DNA of 64,000 bases, from the NCBI GenBank assembly GCA_951799425.1, contig OX637394.1:31656001-31720000 (forward strand), written 5' to 3'. Made by a program: the position numbers and the translations under genes. Below, in pieces: positions 22,741 to 32,582 of this stretch; the first letter of the stretch is position 1; the number at the start of each line of letters is the position of its first letter. The DNA is from Ilex aquifolium. Taxonomy: Eukaryota > Streptophyta > Magnoliopsida > Aquifoliales > Aquifoliaceae. The notes below the pieces were generated by a model. That model did no database searches and was not told the origin of the DNA. It saw only the letters and a program-made list of their open reading frames with translations.

Positions 22741-22752
22741 GGTTGGGGGATG
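22741..22752 (+). other. 3' polypurine tract of element E
   Basis: GGTTGGGGGATG directly precedes the LTR start TGATTAACCC. It shows that the LTR on the right is a 3' LTR on the plus strand. Confidence 0.8.
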
Positions 22753-23930
22753 TGATTAACCCTAAAAAGTGTGGAATGGAATTAGGGTATAGGGTTAATA
22801 GTGTGCGTTAATTGAATTAAAATAATTAATTTGAATAATATAATTACTAATATTTAATTTGTAAATTTTGTGGGTAGCTAAACTGCCTTTGAGCTTCCTC
22901 TCTTCCTATTGGTCCAAAAAGGCGACGGAGGAACGAGATTGGCCAGCTTGGGTATCTGCCTCCCTTGGAGCTCCTTCTTGAGGCCTATAAATAGCCTACC
23001 TCAGCCATTTGAAAGGAGACTTTACCAGAGAAGAAATTCAGAGCCAATAAAGAAGAAACCCTACCCTAAACACTCCCTAAGCCAAAATCTCTCTTCTTCT
23101 ACATTTCTTTTACATCCTTTTTACTTGGTGGGTTGAACATCTACCACTTTTGTGCCCTAGCTGGTAATAAGAGTGAGGGTGTTTCAACTATTCGTTAATG
23201 TTTATACCTTCCTTAATTGATGGATGGTTATTATTATTTCCAGTTGGTGTCGTATTACTATATGCTCATGGTTATGAGTATTGAGCTAAGCTTATTGCAA
23301 TATACCAGTTCATCTTTATGTTATTACGTACTTCATGCATGATACAATGATGCATGTAGTTGGGCATTATGTAACAGTCAGGAGATTGGTTATAGACGGG
23401 TTAAATCTTGGCATAGCCAATGCTTTTGATTCAATGCATAAACTGAAACTTCGTCTTCATTGAATCATTGACCTGTCAATCCAATAGCTAAAGTAAACCT
23501 TTTGAATGGTCCACCTTCGGGTTTACTAGGATTATTTGATTGTTGTATGGTACATAGACCTTTAGGCTAACCTAATCCATTGTTGTGATATAGTTCGGTT
23601 ATACATCAAACTTACCAGTTAACTTTCTAGTAAAGTGGAAGTAATTGTTGTAGGTGGCATTTTCATAGTCAAACAATAAAATGCATGTTGGGCCCCCCAA
23701 CTAAAGAGTAGCTTTTCAGTTATTGTTATCAAAAGTTGAATTTAAGTATTTATTTGATAATTCTAAGTTTACACCACAAACTTTTGTAAGGCACACTACG
23801 TGCACGACAATCTTACATTTTCTATTTTTAATTCCAACAGATAGCTCCCTTTGGGTTCAACCTCGAACTTAACCGAGTAATAGTATAATTTGACCGTTTA
23901 TAATTGGGTGTATGATTTAAATCAGGTCCA
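22753..23930 (+). repeat. 3' LTR of element E, family B
   Basis: The 1,178-bp LTR runs from TGATTAACCC to ATCAGGTCCA. It contains 'gattggttatagacgggttaaatcttggcatagcc', the reverse complement of the block in LTR B of D. Its terminal block is 'accgagtaatagtataatttgaccg ... ttgggtgtatgat'. It is 665 bp shorter than the D copy, largely because it lacks the 81-86-bp minisatellite expansion. It ends inside gag fragment G. Confidence 0.85.
22984..22994 (+). promoter_or_regulatory. TATA box of LTR B (element E)
   Basis: CCTATAAATAG lies about 230 bp into the LTR and is followed by an A-rich start region. Confidence 0.65.
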
Positions 23931-24405
23931 CTTGTGCAGCACCCTAGAGCTGGAACTGATTTTCCTACCCTATGGTGGGATAGGGAGGAACAAATAATGC
24001 TTGTGGGAGCCCTGTTGATAACTGGGACTAAGGCATCTCTATAAGTTCTACCTCAGTGGACAATTCTTCCAAAAGTGGCCTGGCTGTCAACATTTGAAAC
24101 ACGTCTTTTGGCCCCCCTGATAGGTAGTCCTAACATTTCTCCCACCTTGGAAGGATTGACCTTGGCCTTGGCCTAGACGGCCTCAGCCCTAGCCTTGCAA
24201 TCCCTATGGGCTGGATGTCCTCTACTTTTTCCATGAATGTTAATGGCCTATGGGACTTAAACTTATGTAGATGGCTTAAGCCCCTTGGCTCATAGTGGTG
24301 CTTGCCTGAACTAGGTTTGTAGTCATCATACCCATAGCCTCTATGAAGGCTTTTTGATCAAAATCTGGTGGTGGTGGTTGGTCGTTCCTACCACCCCGAT
24401 GTCTA
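23931..24405 (-). pseudogene. gag: Fragment G: Tekay-type gag with internal deletion
   Basis: On the minus strand, 24,405-24,310 encodes an N-terminus like that of element R (RNDQPPPPDFDQKAFIEAMGMM). Near 24,050-24,095 is a zinc knuckle in which the second-position Gly codon is a stop (CFKC, stop, QPGHFW). Fewer than 250 bp separate them, so the whole particle-forming domain that R shows at 1,201-1,770 is deleted. E abuts on the left and J on the right, so this is the exposed scrap of the oldest host element in this half of the window. Confidence 0.7.
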
Positions 24406-26222
24406 TGCTTGATCAAAACCGTTGTTGTTCCTAACCTCCTAAAATCATCCCTCAATGTATGTATGATGTAGGTGCGAACGGAGTGTCACCCTCCCTTGGG
24501 ATGATGTCAAAATAAAGGGCAACATAATGGTGGATGGAATGAAATGTATGAAATGGAATGTGCGAAATGAACAAAAGTGCTCCCCAAGAGCAAGGATTCT
24601 TTTGAGTGTCGTGTTTTACTTGGAAAAGTATTCCAAGATCGTCTCCTCAGGGAAGGAAAGTTCAAGTGTGTGAAGGTGATTTTGTGAAAAAAAAAGGAAA
24701 ATGTAAAATATTTTGTGTTTGAGTTTTTTGTGAGTGAAGTTTGTGAATGAAAATGAAATAAAACCAGTGTTGGCTAATCCGAAGGGTTCACTCCAATGGG
24801 AATCCCAAATCAACTCGAAGCCTTCCTCGAATAGAGCTTAGATGAACGATTGATTCGTGGGAAGCTAGGGATGAAATGGAGGTGAGGATCCAAGCATAAC
24901 CCGTGACTAGGCCTACGGGATATCAAAGACTCACAACCGCATCCACTCTCAACCCAGTCAAACCGAAACATCGTACTCTGAGAGGAGGAAAGAAAATGAG
25001 TTGAAATGGCACACCCAAGAGGAGGTCTCCCTTGGATTAGCCAACTTAAAATCTAGCTACTCACGAAAGCAAGAAAGAAATGCATAATGTAAAGAGGCAT
25101 AATTGAAATGGAGCATGAAACTTAAATTAATGCAAGAAATCTTAAACTAAGAAGAAAAATATTCAATACCCATTTCAAAACTTGAAAATGAAGAACTCAA
25201 AACAACAATGGTAGAATCAAGAATGCATAACTAAACTTGCAAAACATTAGAAATAAATGACATTAAAGACAATAAATGAAGCTTACAAGATCCTTACAAA
25301 AGATTACAAGTGAAATGGGTGAAGACAATGCAAAAATCTAACTATTCATCTTCTTCCTTGGAACTTTTTAAGCTTAGGTAGCCACCCTCTTCAAAGCTTG
25401 TGAATGCTGAATATATGGAGTGTGAGCCTTGCATTTTCATCCATAGGGGTCTTCTAGCATGTGTGTCCAGGCCTCCCATCAATGGGAGGTTAGATGATGG
25501 CTTGGACAGTCTAGGATCAGCCTACCCAGCAACTCCCCTGGCAGCCCCCTTCTCTCCCAACATCTCCCATGCCTCTTCTTCCAAATGCAAACTTTTGTGT
25601 AAGGATGGCATGGTTATGTGTAGAATATGTCAGGGTAGGTGTGGGAGAAGTGTAGGTGGGCCCCCCAAGAAGTTGGAGATGATTTGCAGGCATTCTGAGA
25701 ATTTTTGGCTGTTTCAGAATAGCGTACCGGTACGTCGAACTCCAGTAGGAAAATCATACCGGTACGCTTCTACTCCGGACCAGTTTTCGTAGAATTGTCA
25801 TAACTTTTGATCCAACCATCCGATTAAGCTGAAATTTGACACAATATAGAAGACATCCATATCTACAACTTTCATGTTTTGCACTTTTTCAGATTCGAAG
25901 TAGATCATGGTCAAAAGGGAGGAAAACCGAGGTACTGCAACCAAATGGTGCGGGTGTTGGTGCCTATGTTACCAAGCACTGATAACTCCTTGATTTCTTT
26001 CAATTTTAAGCCTTCAAATCTTCATGTAATGTGTCCATGTCTTCACCACACATCCACACTTAGTTTCAAGGTTCTAAAATCCATCATTTAAGCTATAATT
26101 ACCTGCAACATCAAAAATTCAACATTATTCATAATTTCGGCTAACTCTAAGTAATTAATTACAAAGTTGAGTTAAAATGCATGTAATGAGGCCATCAAAT
26201 ATACAATATTTTGTGCTCATCA
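24406..26222 (-). repeat. 3' LTR of element J, family D
   Basis: The 1,817-bp LTR begins TGCTTGATC and ends GCTCATCA in plus-strand view. The left flank GTCTA (24,401-24,405) would be the target duplication. It is a full-length guide for the partial copies on the right: after 'ctataattacct' (about 26,100) it continues for another 120 bp of LTR, whereas LTR II switches there to leader sequence. Confidence 0.88.
25733..25775. repeat. ACCGGT palindromes in 3' LTR of element J
   Basis: The 12-bp palindrome CGTACCGGTACG (25,733-25,744) and TACCGGTAC (25,767-25,775) flank 'tcgaactccagtaggaaa'. Confidence 0.85.
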
Positions 26223-26223
26223 C

Positions 26224-26235
26224 ACCCCCCAACTT
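26224..26235 (-). other. 3' polypurine tract of element J
   Basis: The minus strand reads AAGTTGGGGGGT just before the LTR start TGATGAGC. Confidence 0.8.
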
Positions 26236-27604
26236 AAATGATCCATGCTTCTCTAGATCATTTAGGACTTTCACGGGTTATAATGAGGCCTTGGGGTGAT
26301 ATTGAGGCAAATGAAATGAAGGATATAGGGTAACAAAGAGGGTTGTTCCGAGTGAATGACCTTTATTTCAAAAAGATCTCCCTTTTATGGGATTTCTAGG
26401 CTAACCCCATCACCGCACTCTTTGTTTCATTTCTTTCTTTTCCTTAACATTTTCTTTTTTTCTTTGATTCTTTTCTTCTTTTCACTCCCTTTTTCTCCTT
26501 TTCTTGGATTTTCATTCTTTTTCATTCAACTCTTTGAGTTTCAACTTCATTCATCCCTTTTGTTTGAGTTTCCACACCATACTTCCTTCTCTTTTATGAT
26601 CACTCATACTCAGCACTAGGAACAACCAAGGTAAGGTAGATATTTATCATTTTCATTGGCTTGGTCAAATGTGTGGCATGAAAACGAATTTACAATTAAG
26701 GCTCAATCACGGTACTAGGGATAAATTTTTCACAAGAAAAAGGCAAAGGCTCAAAGCATTTCAAAGATGGCCTAAGATCATTTCTAGATAGGCATGGGAG
26801 AGCATTGTACATATTAAGACAAAGTCAATTAACTACCCAAATGCACCTAACCAAAACAAGCATAATGAGATTATTGAACAAATTTGGAATTTGAAAAATT
26901 GTTCCTTGAGTAAATGTAAGTTCCCTCCAAACAAGGATTGGCATTAAAGCTCACATGTGTTCTTACTCATCTCCACTATTCATGTCAAGCACTAAATGTG
27001 AACTCAATTCGTAAATTGAAAAAATTACAAGTTCATGGTGCACTTATGGTTGAGTTCAAAAGCAAACAAGTATGTGATATTCTTAGCAATAAGATAAACT
27101 TATATAATGTGCTCATGTACTCAAAGTTCAAAATGAAGATCAAGTAATCACAAATCCCATAACCATTAGGATAGGGGAATATAGTTCAATATTGGAACCA
27201 AAATTTTTTAAAATTTTCACATTTTCCATTATTCTATACAAAAAGTGGTGGAAAATGTAAATGGTGCACCTCACCCCCCAACTTGAACCATGCATTGTCC
27301 TCAATGCACAATGAATCATGCAATGAGAAAAATGAAAGTAAAATGGGGAATGGGATACTCCTTTATATATATATATACATTAACGGAAAAAAGAAAACAC
27401 AAAAAACTTGTTTACACCTCCCAACTTAGACTAGAACATGATACCTAATAAGATTTGCTACAATGATGCTCAAAGTGAAATGAGTCCAAATTAGGAAGAG
27501 GTAAACAACCTTCATGCTAAAATCTATACTACAACATTTATAAAAATAAAACTATAACAATAAAAGAAATCTAATTACTATGTACATGAAAACAAAATAG
27601 GCTC
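26236..27604 (-). other. Untranslated region of element J, conserved with element K
   Basis: This 1.37-kb stretch has long runs nearly identical to K at about 55,480-56,640. Examples are 'tctagatcatttaggactttc', 'ccttggggtgatattgaggcaaa', 'gagggttgttccgagtg', 'caaaaagatctc' and 'tgcattgtcctcaatgca'. I find no supported gene. Its frames are Phe/Ser-rich products of pyrimidine runs. Confidence 0.75.
27273..27284 (-). other. Internal polypurine tract of element J
   Basis: The minus strand reads AAGTTGGGGGGT, identical to the tract at the 3' LTR of the same element. It lies about 320 bp after the coding stop. Confidence 0.65.
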
Positions 27605-27607
27605 ATG

Positions 27608-28461
27608 TCAATCCGGCTTCAATTCGGATATGAGCTTGCGCCCATTGATTTTTTTGATTTTAAAATTCTTTTGTTGTATAAATGCCCTTTCACTCCAATC
27701 TATCCAACAATACAAAGGATAATGCTTCAAAAATCTCAACCAAACAAAGTTGTAGGCAAGTTTATGCAATACCAACAATGGAGTATACAATTTCTCTTTA
27801 TAAATTTCTACACTTAACTCCATTTCAATGCCCTCCCCAAGTTGAGAAATGTGAATCTCAACACCACACTTAGATGGCAAAATGACCTTGGGCTCATTAG
27901 CCTCATGTAAGATAATATCATCATTAAATTTTTCACAATCAAGAGTGGTGGGAGATTCAACATCAATTTACATTCCATAGAAATGATCATCCTCAATACA
28001 TTGACTATGCTCAAGATGTTGTTCTTCATGCATAGTAGTTATAGCATTAGTCAATGCAATAAGGTCATTTTTAATTTCAGAAAATTGTTGGGCTACTTGG
28101 GCATTGACTTCCATTTGGTATAGCATAAACTCGCACAAAATATTTTCCAATTCTTGTTCGTTTGAGTCCTCGTATGTTAGATAGTGGCAAAATTCATTTG
28201 GTGGTGTGAGATTGGATGAAAATTATAAGGTTCATTCTCCCAACCATAACTCGGATAACTCGATGTAACATAATGGTCGGGGTAAAAATTTTCGGAGGCC
28301 AAAATTGAATTTGAACCTTCGCATGCAAAATTTTGAACCGGATAATTTATTGGGCACTCATTCGTGATGAATCCATACTCACCACAAATCTCGCACACAT
28401 TTTCATAATATGGGACATTTAATACATTTTCATAAAAATAATAAGACATTGCATAAAACAC
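27608..28461 (-). pseudogene. gag-like ORF of element J: zinc knuckle plus unknown C-terminus
   Basis: The ATG at 28,461 gives MFYAMSYYFYENV and then CEICGEYGFITNEC (about 28,340-28,390). This has CCHC-knuckle spacing but a Phe where the His should be. After a frameshift near 28,185 come an acidic stretch and a helix (QMEVNAQVAQQFSEIKNDL) that resembles the post-knuckle coiled coil of Athila Gag. A stop lies at 27,968. The last frame (27,880-27,608) has VEIHISQLGEGIEMELSVEI and ends GRKLISELKPD. The particle-forming domain is absent. The tail resembles the end of the protease frame of element E. Role unknown, perhaps none. Confidence 0.55.
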
Positions 28462-28503
28462 AAACTACAACAAACTATTTGCAAAAGAGATGACATACCT
28501 TGG

Positions 28504-28530
28504 CTCGTGATGAAAATCACGAGACTTACC
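28504..28530 (-). promoter_or_regulatory. Splice-donor-like site plus 8-bp hairpin in the leader of element J
   Basis: The minus strand reads ATAG/GTAAGT followed directly by CTCGTGAT-TTTC-ATCACGAG, a perfect 8-bp stem with a 4-nt loop (28,504-28,523). Two more copies (near 28,693 and 30,505) keep the donor and the stem through G-U pairs. In element F the second pair is C-G instead of U-A. Confidence 0.6.
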
Positions 28531-28570
28531 TATGTCGCCCAAAATCACCTTTGAACTCGACGCTTAACCT

Positions 28571-28588
28571 TCCCCGGCAACGGCGCCA
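28571..28588 (-). other. Primer-binding site 1 of element J, tRNA-Asp type
   Basis: TCCCCGGCAACGGCGCCA is the perfect complement-type site for the 3' end of plant tRNA-Asp. Four bases separate it from TGCTTGA, the LTR edge. Confidence 0.9.
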
Positions 28589-28592
28589 AAAA

Positions 28593-28690
28593 TGCTTGAA
28601 TTATTTCCTCATGTAATGTGTCCATGTCTTCACCACTCCTCCACACTTAGTTGCAAGGTTACAAAATACATGATTTACGCTATAATTACC
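28593..28690 (-). repeat. Internally deleted LTR remnant of element J
   Basis: The LTR edge TGCTTGA is joined directly to LTR sequence from the far end ('cctcatgtaatgtgtccatg ... ctataattacc'), so about 1.6 kb of LTR is missing. It then switches to leader sequence ('ttggcccgtgatgaaaatcac') that leads to primer site 2. Confidence 0.8.
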
Positions 28691-28760
28691 TTGGCCCGTG
28701 ATGAAAATCACGAGACTTACCTATGTCGTCCAAAATCACCTTGAACTCGACGTTTAACCT

Positions 28761-28778
28761 TCCCCGGCAACGGCGCCA
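28761..28778 (-). other. Primer-binding site 2 of element J
   Basis: TCCCCGGCAACGGCGCCA occurs again, 190 bp from the first copy, with the same upstream leader and the same 4-bp gap to an LTR edge at 28,783. Confidence 0.9.
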
Positions 28779-28782
28779 AAAA

Positions 28783-30504
28783 TGCTTGATCAAAACCATT
28801 GTTGTTCCTAACCTCCTAAAATCATCCCTCAATGTATGTATGATGTAGGTGCGAAGGGAGTGTCACTCTCCCTTGGGATGATGTCAAAAGAAAGGGCAAC
28901 AGAATGGTGGATGGAATGAAATGTATGAAATGGAATGTGCGAAATGAACAAAAGTGCTCCGTAAGCGCAAGAAGTCTTTTGAGTGTCGTGTTTTACTTGG
29001 AAAAGTATTCCAAGGTCGTCTCCTCGGGGAAGAAAAGTTCAAGTGTGTGAAGGTGATTTTGTGAAAAAAAAAAGGAAAATGTAAAATCTTTTGTGTTTGA
29101 GTTTTTTGTGAGTGAAGTTTGTGAATGAAAATGAAATAAAACAAGTGTTGGCTAATCCAAAGGGTTCACTCCAATGGGAATCCCAAATCAACTCGAAGCC
29201 TTCCTTGAATAGAGCTTAGATGAACGATTGATTCGTGGGAAGCTAGGGACGAAAAGGAGGTGAGGATCCAAGCATAACCCATGACCAGGCCTACGGGATA
29301 TCAAATACTCACAACCGAATCCACTCTCAACCTAGTCAAACTGAACCATCGTACTCTGAGAGGAGGAAATAAAATGAGTTGAAATGGCACACCCAAGAGG
29401 AGGTCTCCCTTAGATTAGCCAACTTAAAAATCTAGCTACTCATGCTAAGCAAGAAAGACATAATGTAAAGAGACATAATGAAGAAATGAAGATTGAAACT
29501 TAACTTAAAGCAAGGAAACTTAAACTAAGAAGAAAAATATTCAATACCCATTTTAAAACTTGAAATGAAGAAAACATAAATACAACAATGGTAAAATCTA
29601 GAACATGTAACTAAACTTGCAAAGTACTTGTAATAAATGACATTAAGGACATTAAATGAAGGTTACAAGAGTCTTACAATATATTACAAGTGAAATGATG
29701 GAATAAAATGCAAAAATCTAAGTTTTCTATCTACTATTCATCATCTTCTTCCTTGGACTACTACTAAGCTTAGGTAGCCACCCCCTTCAAAGCTTGTGAA
29801 TGCTGAATATATGGAGTGAGAGCCTTGCAATTTTGTCCATGGGGCCCTCTAGCATGTGTGTGCAGGCCTCCCATCAATGGGAGGTGAGATGATGGCCTTG
29901 GATAGGCTAGCCTGCAACCCACCATGGCAGCCCCTTCTCTCCCATCCCCATTAATGCCAATGTCTCCAAAGTCAAGAAATTGTGTAAGGATGGCATGGTT
30001 ATGTGTAGAATATGTCAGGGTAGGTGTGGGAGAAGTGTAGGTGGGCCCCCCAAGAAGTTAGAGAAGACATGCAGGAGTTCTGGGCATTTTTGGCTGTTTC
30101 AGAAGAGCGTACCAGTACGTCGAACTCCAGTAGATAAATCGTACCGGTACGGTATACCGGTACGCTTCTGCTCCGGACCATTGTTCGTAGAATCATCATA
30201 ACTATTTATCCAACCGTCCAATTGAGCTGAAATTTTGACACAATACATAAGACATCCAGATCTACAACTTTCATGTTTTTCACTTTTTCAGATTGGAAGT
30301 GGATCATGGTCAAAAAGGAGGAAAACCGAGGTACTGCAACCAAATGGTGTGGGTGTTGGTGCCTTTGTTACCAAGCACCAATACCTCCTTGATTTCTTTC
30401 ACTTTTTAAGCCTCCAAATCCTCATGTAATGTGTCCATTTCTTCACCACTCCTCCACACTTAGTTGCAAGGTTACAAAATCCATGATTTACGCTATAATT
30501 ACCT
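28783..30504 (-). repeat. LTR II of element J, family D, fused to leader
   Basis: A near full LTR from TGCTTGATC to 'cgctataattacct' lacks the last 120 bp or so seen in the 3' LTR. At 'acct' it joins leader sequence ('tggcccgtgatgaaaatcac'), which runs to primer site 3. The same junction exists at 28,690. The distance from this LTR edge to the next (30,596) is 1,813 bp, so this is one unit of a tandem duplication. Confidence 0.8.
30109..30164. repeat. ACCGGT palindromes in LTR II of element J
   Basis: CGTACCAGTACG at 30,109, then CGTACCGGTACG and ATACCGGTACG in tight tandem at 30,140-30,164. LTR I has only two sites, so the array differs between two LTRs of one element. Confidence 0.85.
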
Positions 30505-30573
30505 TGGCCCGTGATGAAAATCACAAGACTTACCTATGTCGTCCAAAATCACCTTGAACTCGACGCTTAACCT

Positions 30574-30591
30574 TCCTCGGCAATGGCGCCA
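30574..30591 (-). other. Primer-binding site 3 of element J
   Basis: TCCTCGGCAATGGCGCCA has two changes from the first two copies and is followed by an LTR edge at 30,596. Confidence 0.85.
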
Positions 30592-30595
30592 AAAA

Positions 30596-30893
30596 TGCTT
30601 GATCAAAACCGTTGTTGTTCCTAACCTCCTAAAATCATCCCTCAATGTATGTATGATGTAGGTGCGAAGGGAATGTCACTCTCCCTTCAGATGATGTCAA
30701 AAGAAAGGGCAACAGAATGGTAGATGGAATGAAATGTATGAAATGGAATGTGCGAAATGAACAAAAGTGCTCCCCAAGCGCAAGGAGTCTTTTGAGTGTC
30801 GTGTTTTACTTGGAAAAGTATTCCAAGGTCGTCTCCTCGGGGAAGGAAAGTTCAAGTGTGTGAAGGTGATTTTGTGAAAAAAAAGGAAAATGT
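30596..30893 (-). repeat. LTR III of element J, truncated
   Basis: The first 298 bp of an LTR D copy match the start of LTRs I and II. It breaks off at 'ggaaaatgt', where the others go on with 'aaaatcttttgtg'. Element H sequence starts there. Confidence 0.8.
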
Positions 30894-31620
30894 TGGCTCG
30901 AATATATATATATACACATACATGGATGTATCCAATTATCTATTATATATAGATATATATATAGATATAGAGAGAGAGAGAGAGAGGGGATATATATTTA
31001 TATTTATGTAAGTTAGTGGGTTCTCCACTAACTAGATTGTACAGCTTGCATGTAAAGTTTGTGGGCTCTCCACTAACTATGTTTTTGGTGGCTAGCATTT
31101 GATGGGGGTTTCGGCTAGAAAGGGGGGAAGAATTAGTTGGCTCTCCACTAATGTGTGTTGGGTAAAAGAAATACTAGGATTTACACTTTGCAAATTTTGG
31201 AGAAGAGAAAAGGCTAGAAATGGTTGGAGAAGAGGAAAGGAAAAAGAAGAAGAAAAGAGGAAGGCTAGAAGAAATTCAAGGTGGGGAATTGGTGGGTTTT
31301 GATGTTCATACCCCAGTTAAAGTAAGAAGATATCATGTTTTTCAATTTTCATAATTCTATAAGGATAAGCCAGATTCAATTTTGCTTTTATATTTTCATA
31401 ATTCCATGAGAATGAACAAAATTCAAGCTTGTAAATGATGTTAATGTGGGTTAATGTTCAAGAACATTAATTTGTGTCACTCGAATGTTTTCGATGAAAT
31501 TCCGGCGAAGGACAATGCTAGTGGGTAATCTATAAATTTAGTGAATTTTATGTTATAGGAAAATTCGGTTCGAGTAGACTATTTTAATCAGTTCGAGTAG
31601 GCTATTTTATTCTGTTCGAG
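30894..31620 (+). other. LTR-like left piece of element H
   Basis: The stretch repeats 'gttcgagtagactattttaatcagttcgagtaggc' near 31,568. This resembles 'tttaatcagttcgagtaactg' in the 3' LTR near 33,940, so I read it as a part of H's 5' LTR. It begins with a microsatellite and includes three copies of a 'gtgggttctccactaact' motif (31,016, 31,061 and 31,138). No gene is seen. Confidence 0.5.
30901..30990. repeat. (TA)n / GATA / (GA)n compound microsatellite
   Basis: TA repeats near 30,901-30,914, then TATAGATA repeats and (GA)10 or so up to 30,987. Confidence 0.9.
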
Positions 31621-32545
31621 TATTATGCTAAATTGTATGTGGATGAAATTGTGCGCTTATATGGAGCACCGGTGTCTATTGTGGCAGATAAGGATTCGAG
31701 GTTTACTTCACGGTTCTGGCCAAGTCTACAACAAGCTCTAGGTACCACACTAAAGCTCAGTTCAACTTTTCATCCTCAAATGGATGGACAAACAAAAAGG
31801 GTGATCCAAATTTTAGAAGACATGTTGAGAGTTTGTGTAATGGAGTTCAAGGGTAACTGGGATTATCACTTACCCATGATTGAATTCACCTATAATAATA
31901 GTTTTCAATCTAGCATAGGCATGGCTCCTTACGAAGCACTATATGGCCGACATTGTAGAACACCAGTATGTTGGACCGAGGTGGGGGAGCAGAAGATACT
32001 GGGTCTAGAATTAGTGCAAGTAACTGTGGACAAGGTGAAAGTGATACAGGAGTGATTAAAAACTGGTCAGAGTCGACAGAAAAGTTATGTAGACAATAGG
32101 AGATGAGATATGGAATTTTTTGTTGGTAATCAAGTATTTTTGCGAGTTTCACCCCGGAAAGGGGTAATGCAATTTGGGAAGAAATGGAAATTGAGTCCAA
32201 GGTACGTCGGACCATTTAAGAAACTTGAAAAAGTTGGAACTGTAGCGTATCGTTTGGCATTGCTAGTGAATTTGTCCCGGTTACATGATGTGTTTCATAT
32301 GTCAATGCTCCAGAAATATATATCCGATCCCTCTCAGATTTTAACAATGGTGCCGGTGCAGCTAGAAAGTAATTTGACTTACAAGGAGGAACCTGTGTCG
32401 ATCTTGGATCAACGGGATCAAGTGCTTCGAATGAAAGTCATACCACTATTAAAGGTGTTATGGCGGAATCAAACAGTCGAAGGAGCAACTTGGTAAGCCG
32501 AGGAAATCATGCGAATCAAGTATCTTCACTTCTTTCAGATTGGTA
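31621..32545 (+). pseudogene. pol: Integrase C-terminal half with chromodomain, element H
   Basis: The frame starts inside the catalytic core (KLYVDEIVRLYGAPVSIVADKD, which holds the second catalytic Asp). It continues through HPQMDGQTKRVIQ, where the position normally taken by the catalytic Glu is Lys. It then reads YEALYGRHCRTP, the GPY/F-type block (KLSPRYVGPFKKLEKVG) and a chromodomain-like tail (EEPVSILDQRDQVLRM ... VEGATW). Stops occur after VKVIQE, before the DMEFFVGNQ block, and inside the chromodomain at about 32,495. The zinc finger and first Asp are missing. Chromodomains of this clade direct integration to marked heterochromatin. Confidence 0.88.
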
Positions 32546-32556
32546 AGTCAAATTTT

Positions 32557-32582
32557 GGGGACGAAATTCCTGAGGGAAAAAA
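32557..32582 (+). other. Polypurine tract region of element H
   Basis: TTTTGGGGACGAAATTCCTGAGGGAAAAA lies just before the LTR start. 'GGGGACGAAAT' at this place is a hallmark of Tekay/Del elements. Confidence 0.7.

Larger units (their letters stand above)
16813..23930 (+). mobile_element. Element E: Athila-type element without RT, right part
   Basis: On the plus strand: protease region (16,813-17,776), an internal polypurine tract (17,957-17,970), an env-position ORF remnant, a solo LTR C (18,382-20,966), untranslated sequence, the 3' polypurine tract (22,741-22,752) and the 3' LTR of family B (22,753-23,930). Reverse transcriptase, RNase H and integrase are absent between protease and the internal tract. 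The 5' end lies left of F. Its 3' LTR edge cuts gag fragment G. Confidence 0.8.
24406..30893 (-). mobile_element. Element J: pol-less Athila-type element with tandem LTR ends
   Basis: From left to right: 3' LTR (24,406-26,222), 3' polypurine tract, about 1.4 kb untranslated with a second tract, a short gag-like gene (28,461-27,608), leader with donor and hairpin, and primer site 1. Then comes a series of LTR pieces and two more primer sites up to 30,893, where it is cut. No protease, RT or integrase is present. The untranslated part is closely similar to element K at 55,480-56,640, so J looks like a shortened relative of K that would depend on another element's enzymes. Confidence 0.8.

Noticed and set aside
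25400..25792. 130-codon frame on the plus strand in LTR J
   Set aside because: It is antisense to the LTR and ends in the palindrome cluster; the matching frame is broken in LTR II.
26356..26619. Phe-rich frame considered as a membrane protein
   Set aside because: It is a pyrimidine-rich untranslated stretch shared with K (55,615-55,806), where the frame is not kept.
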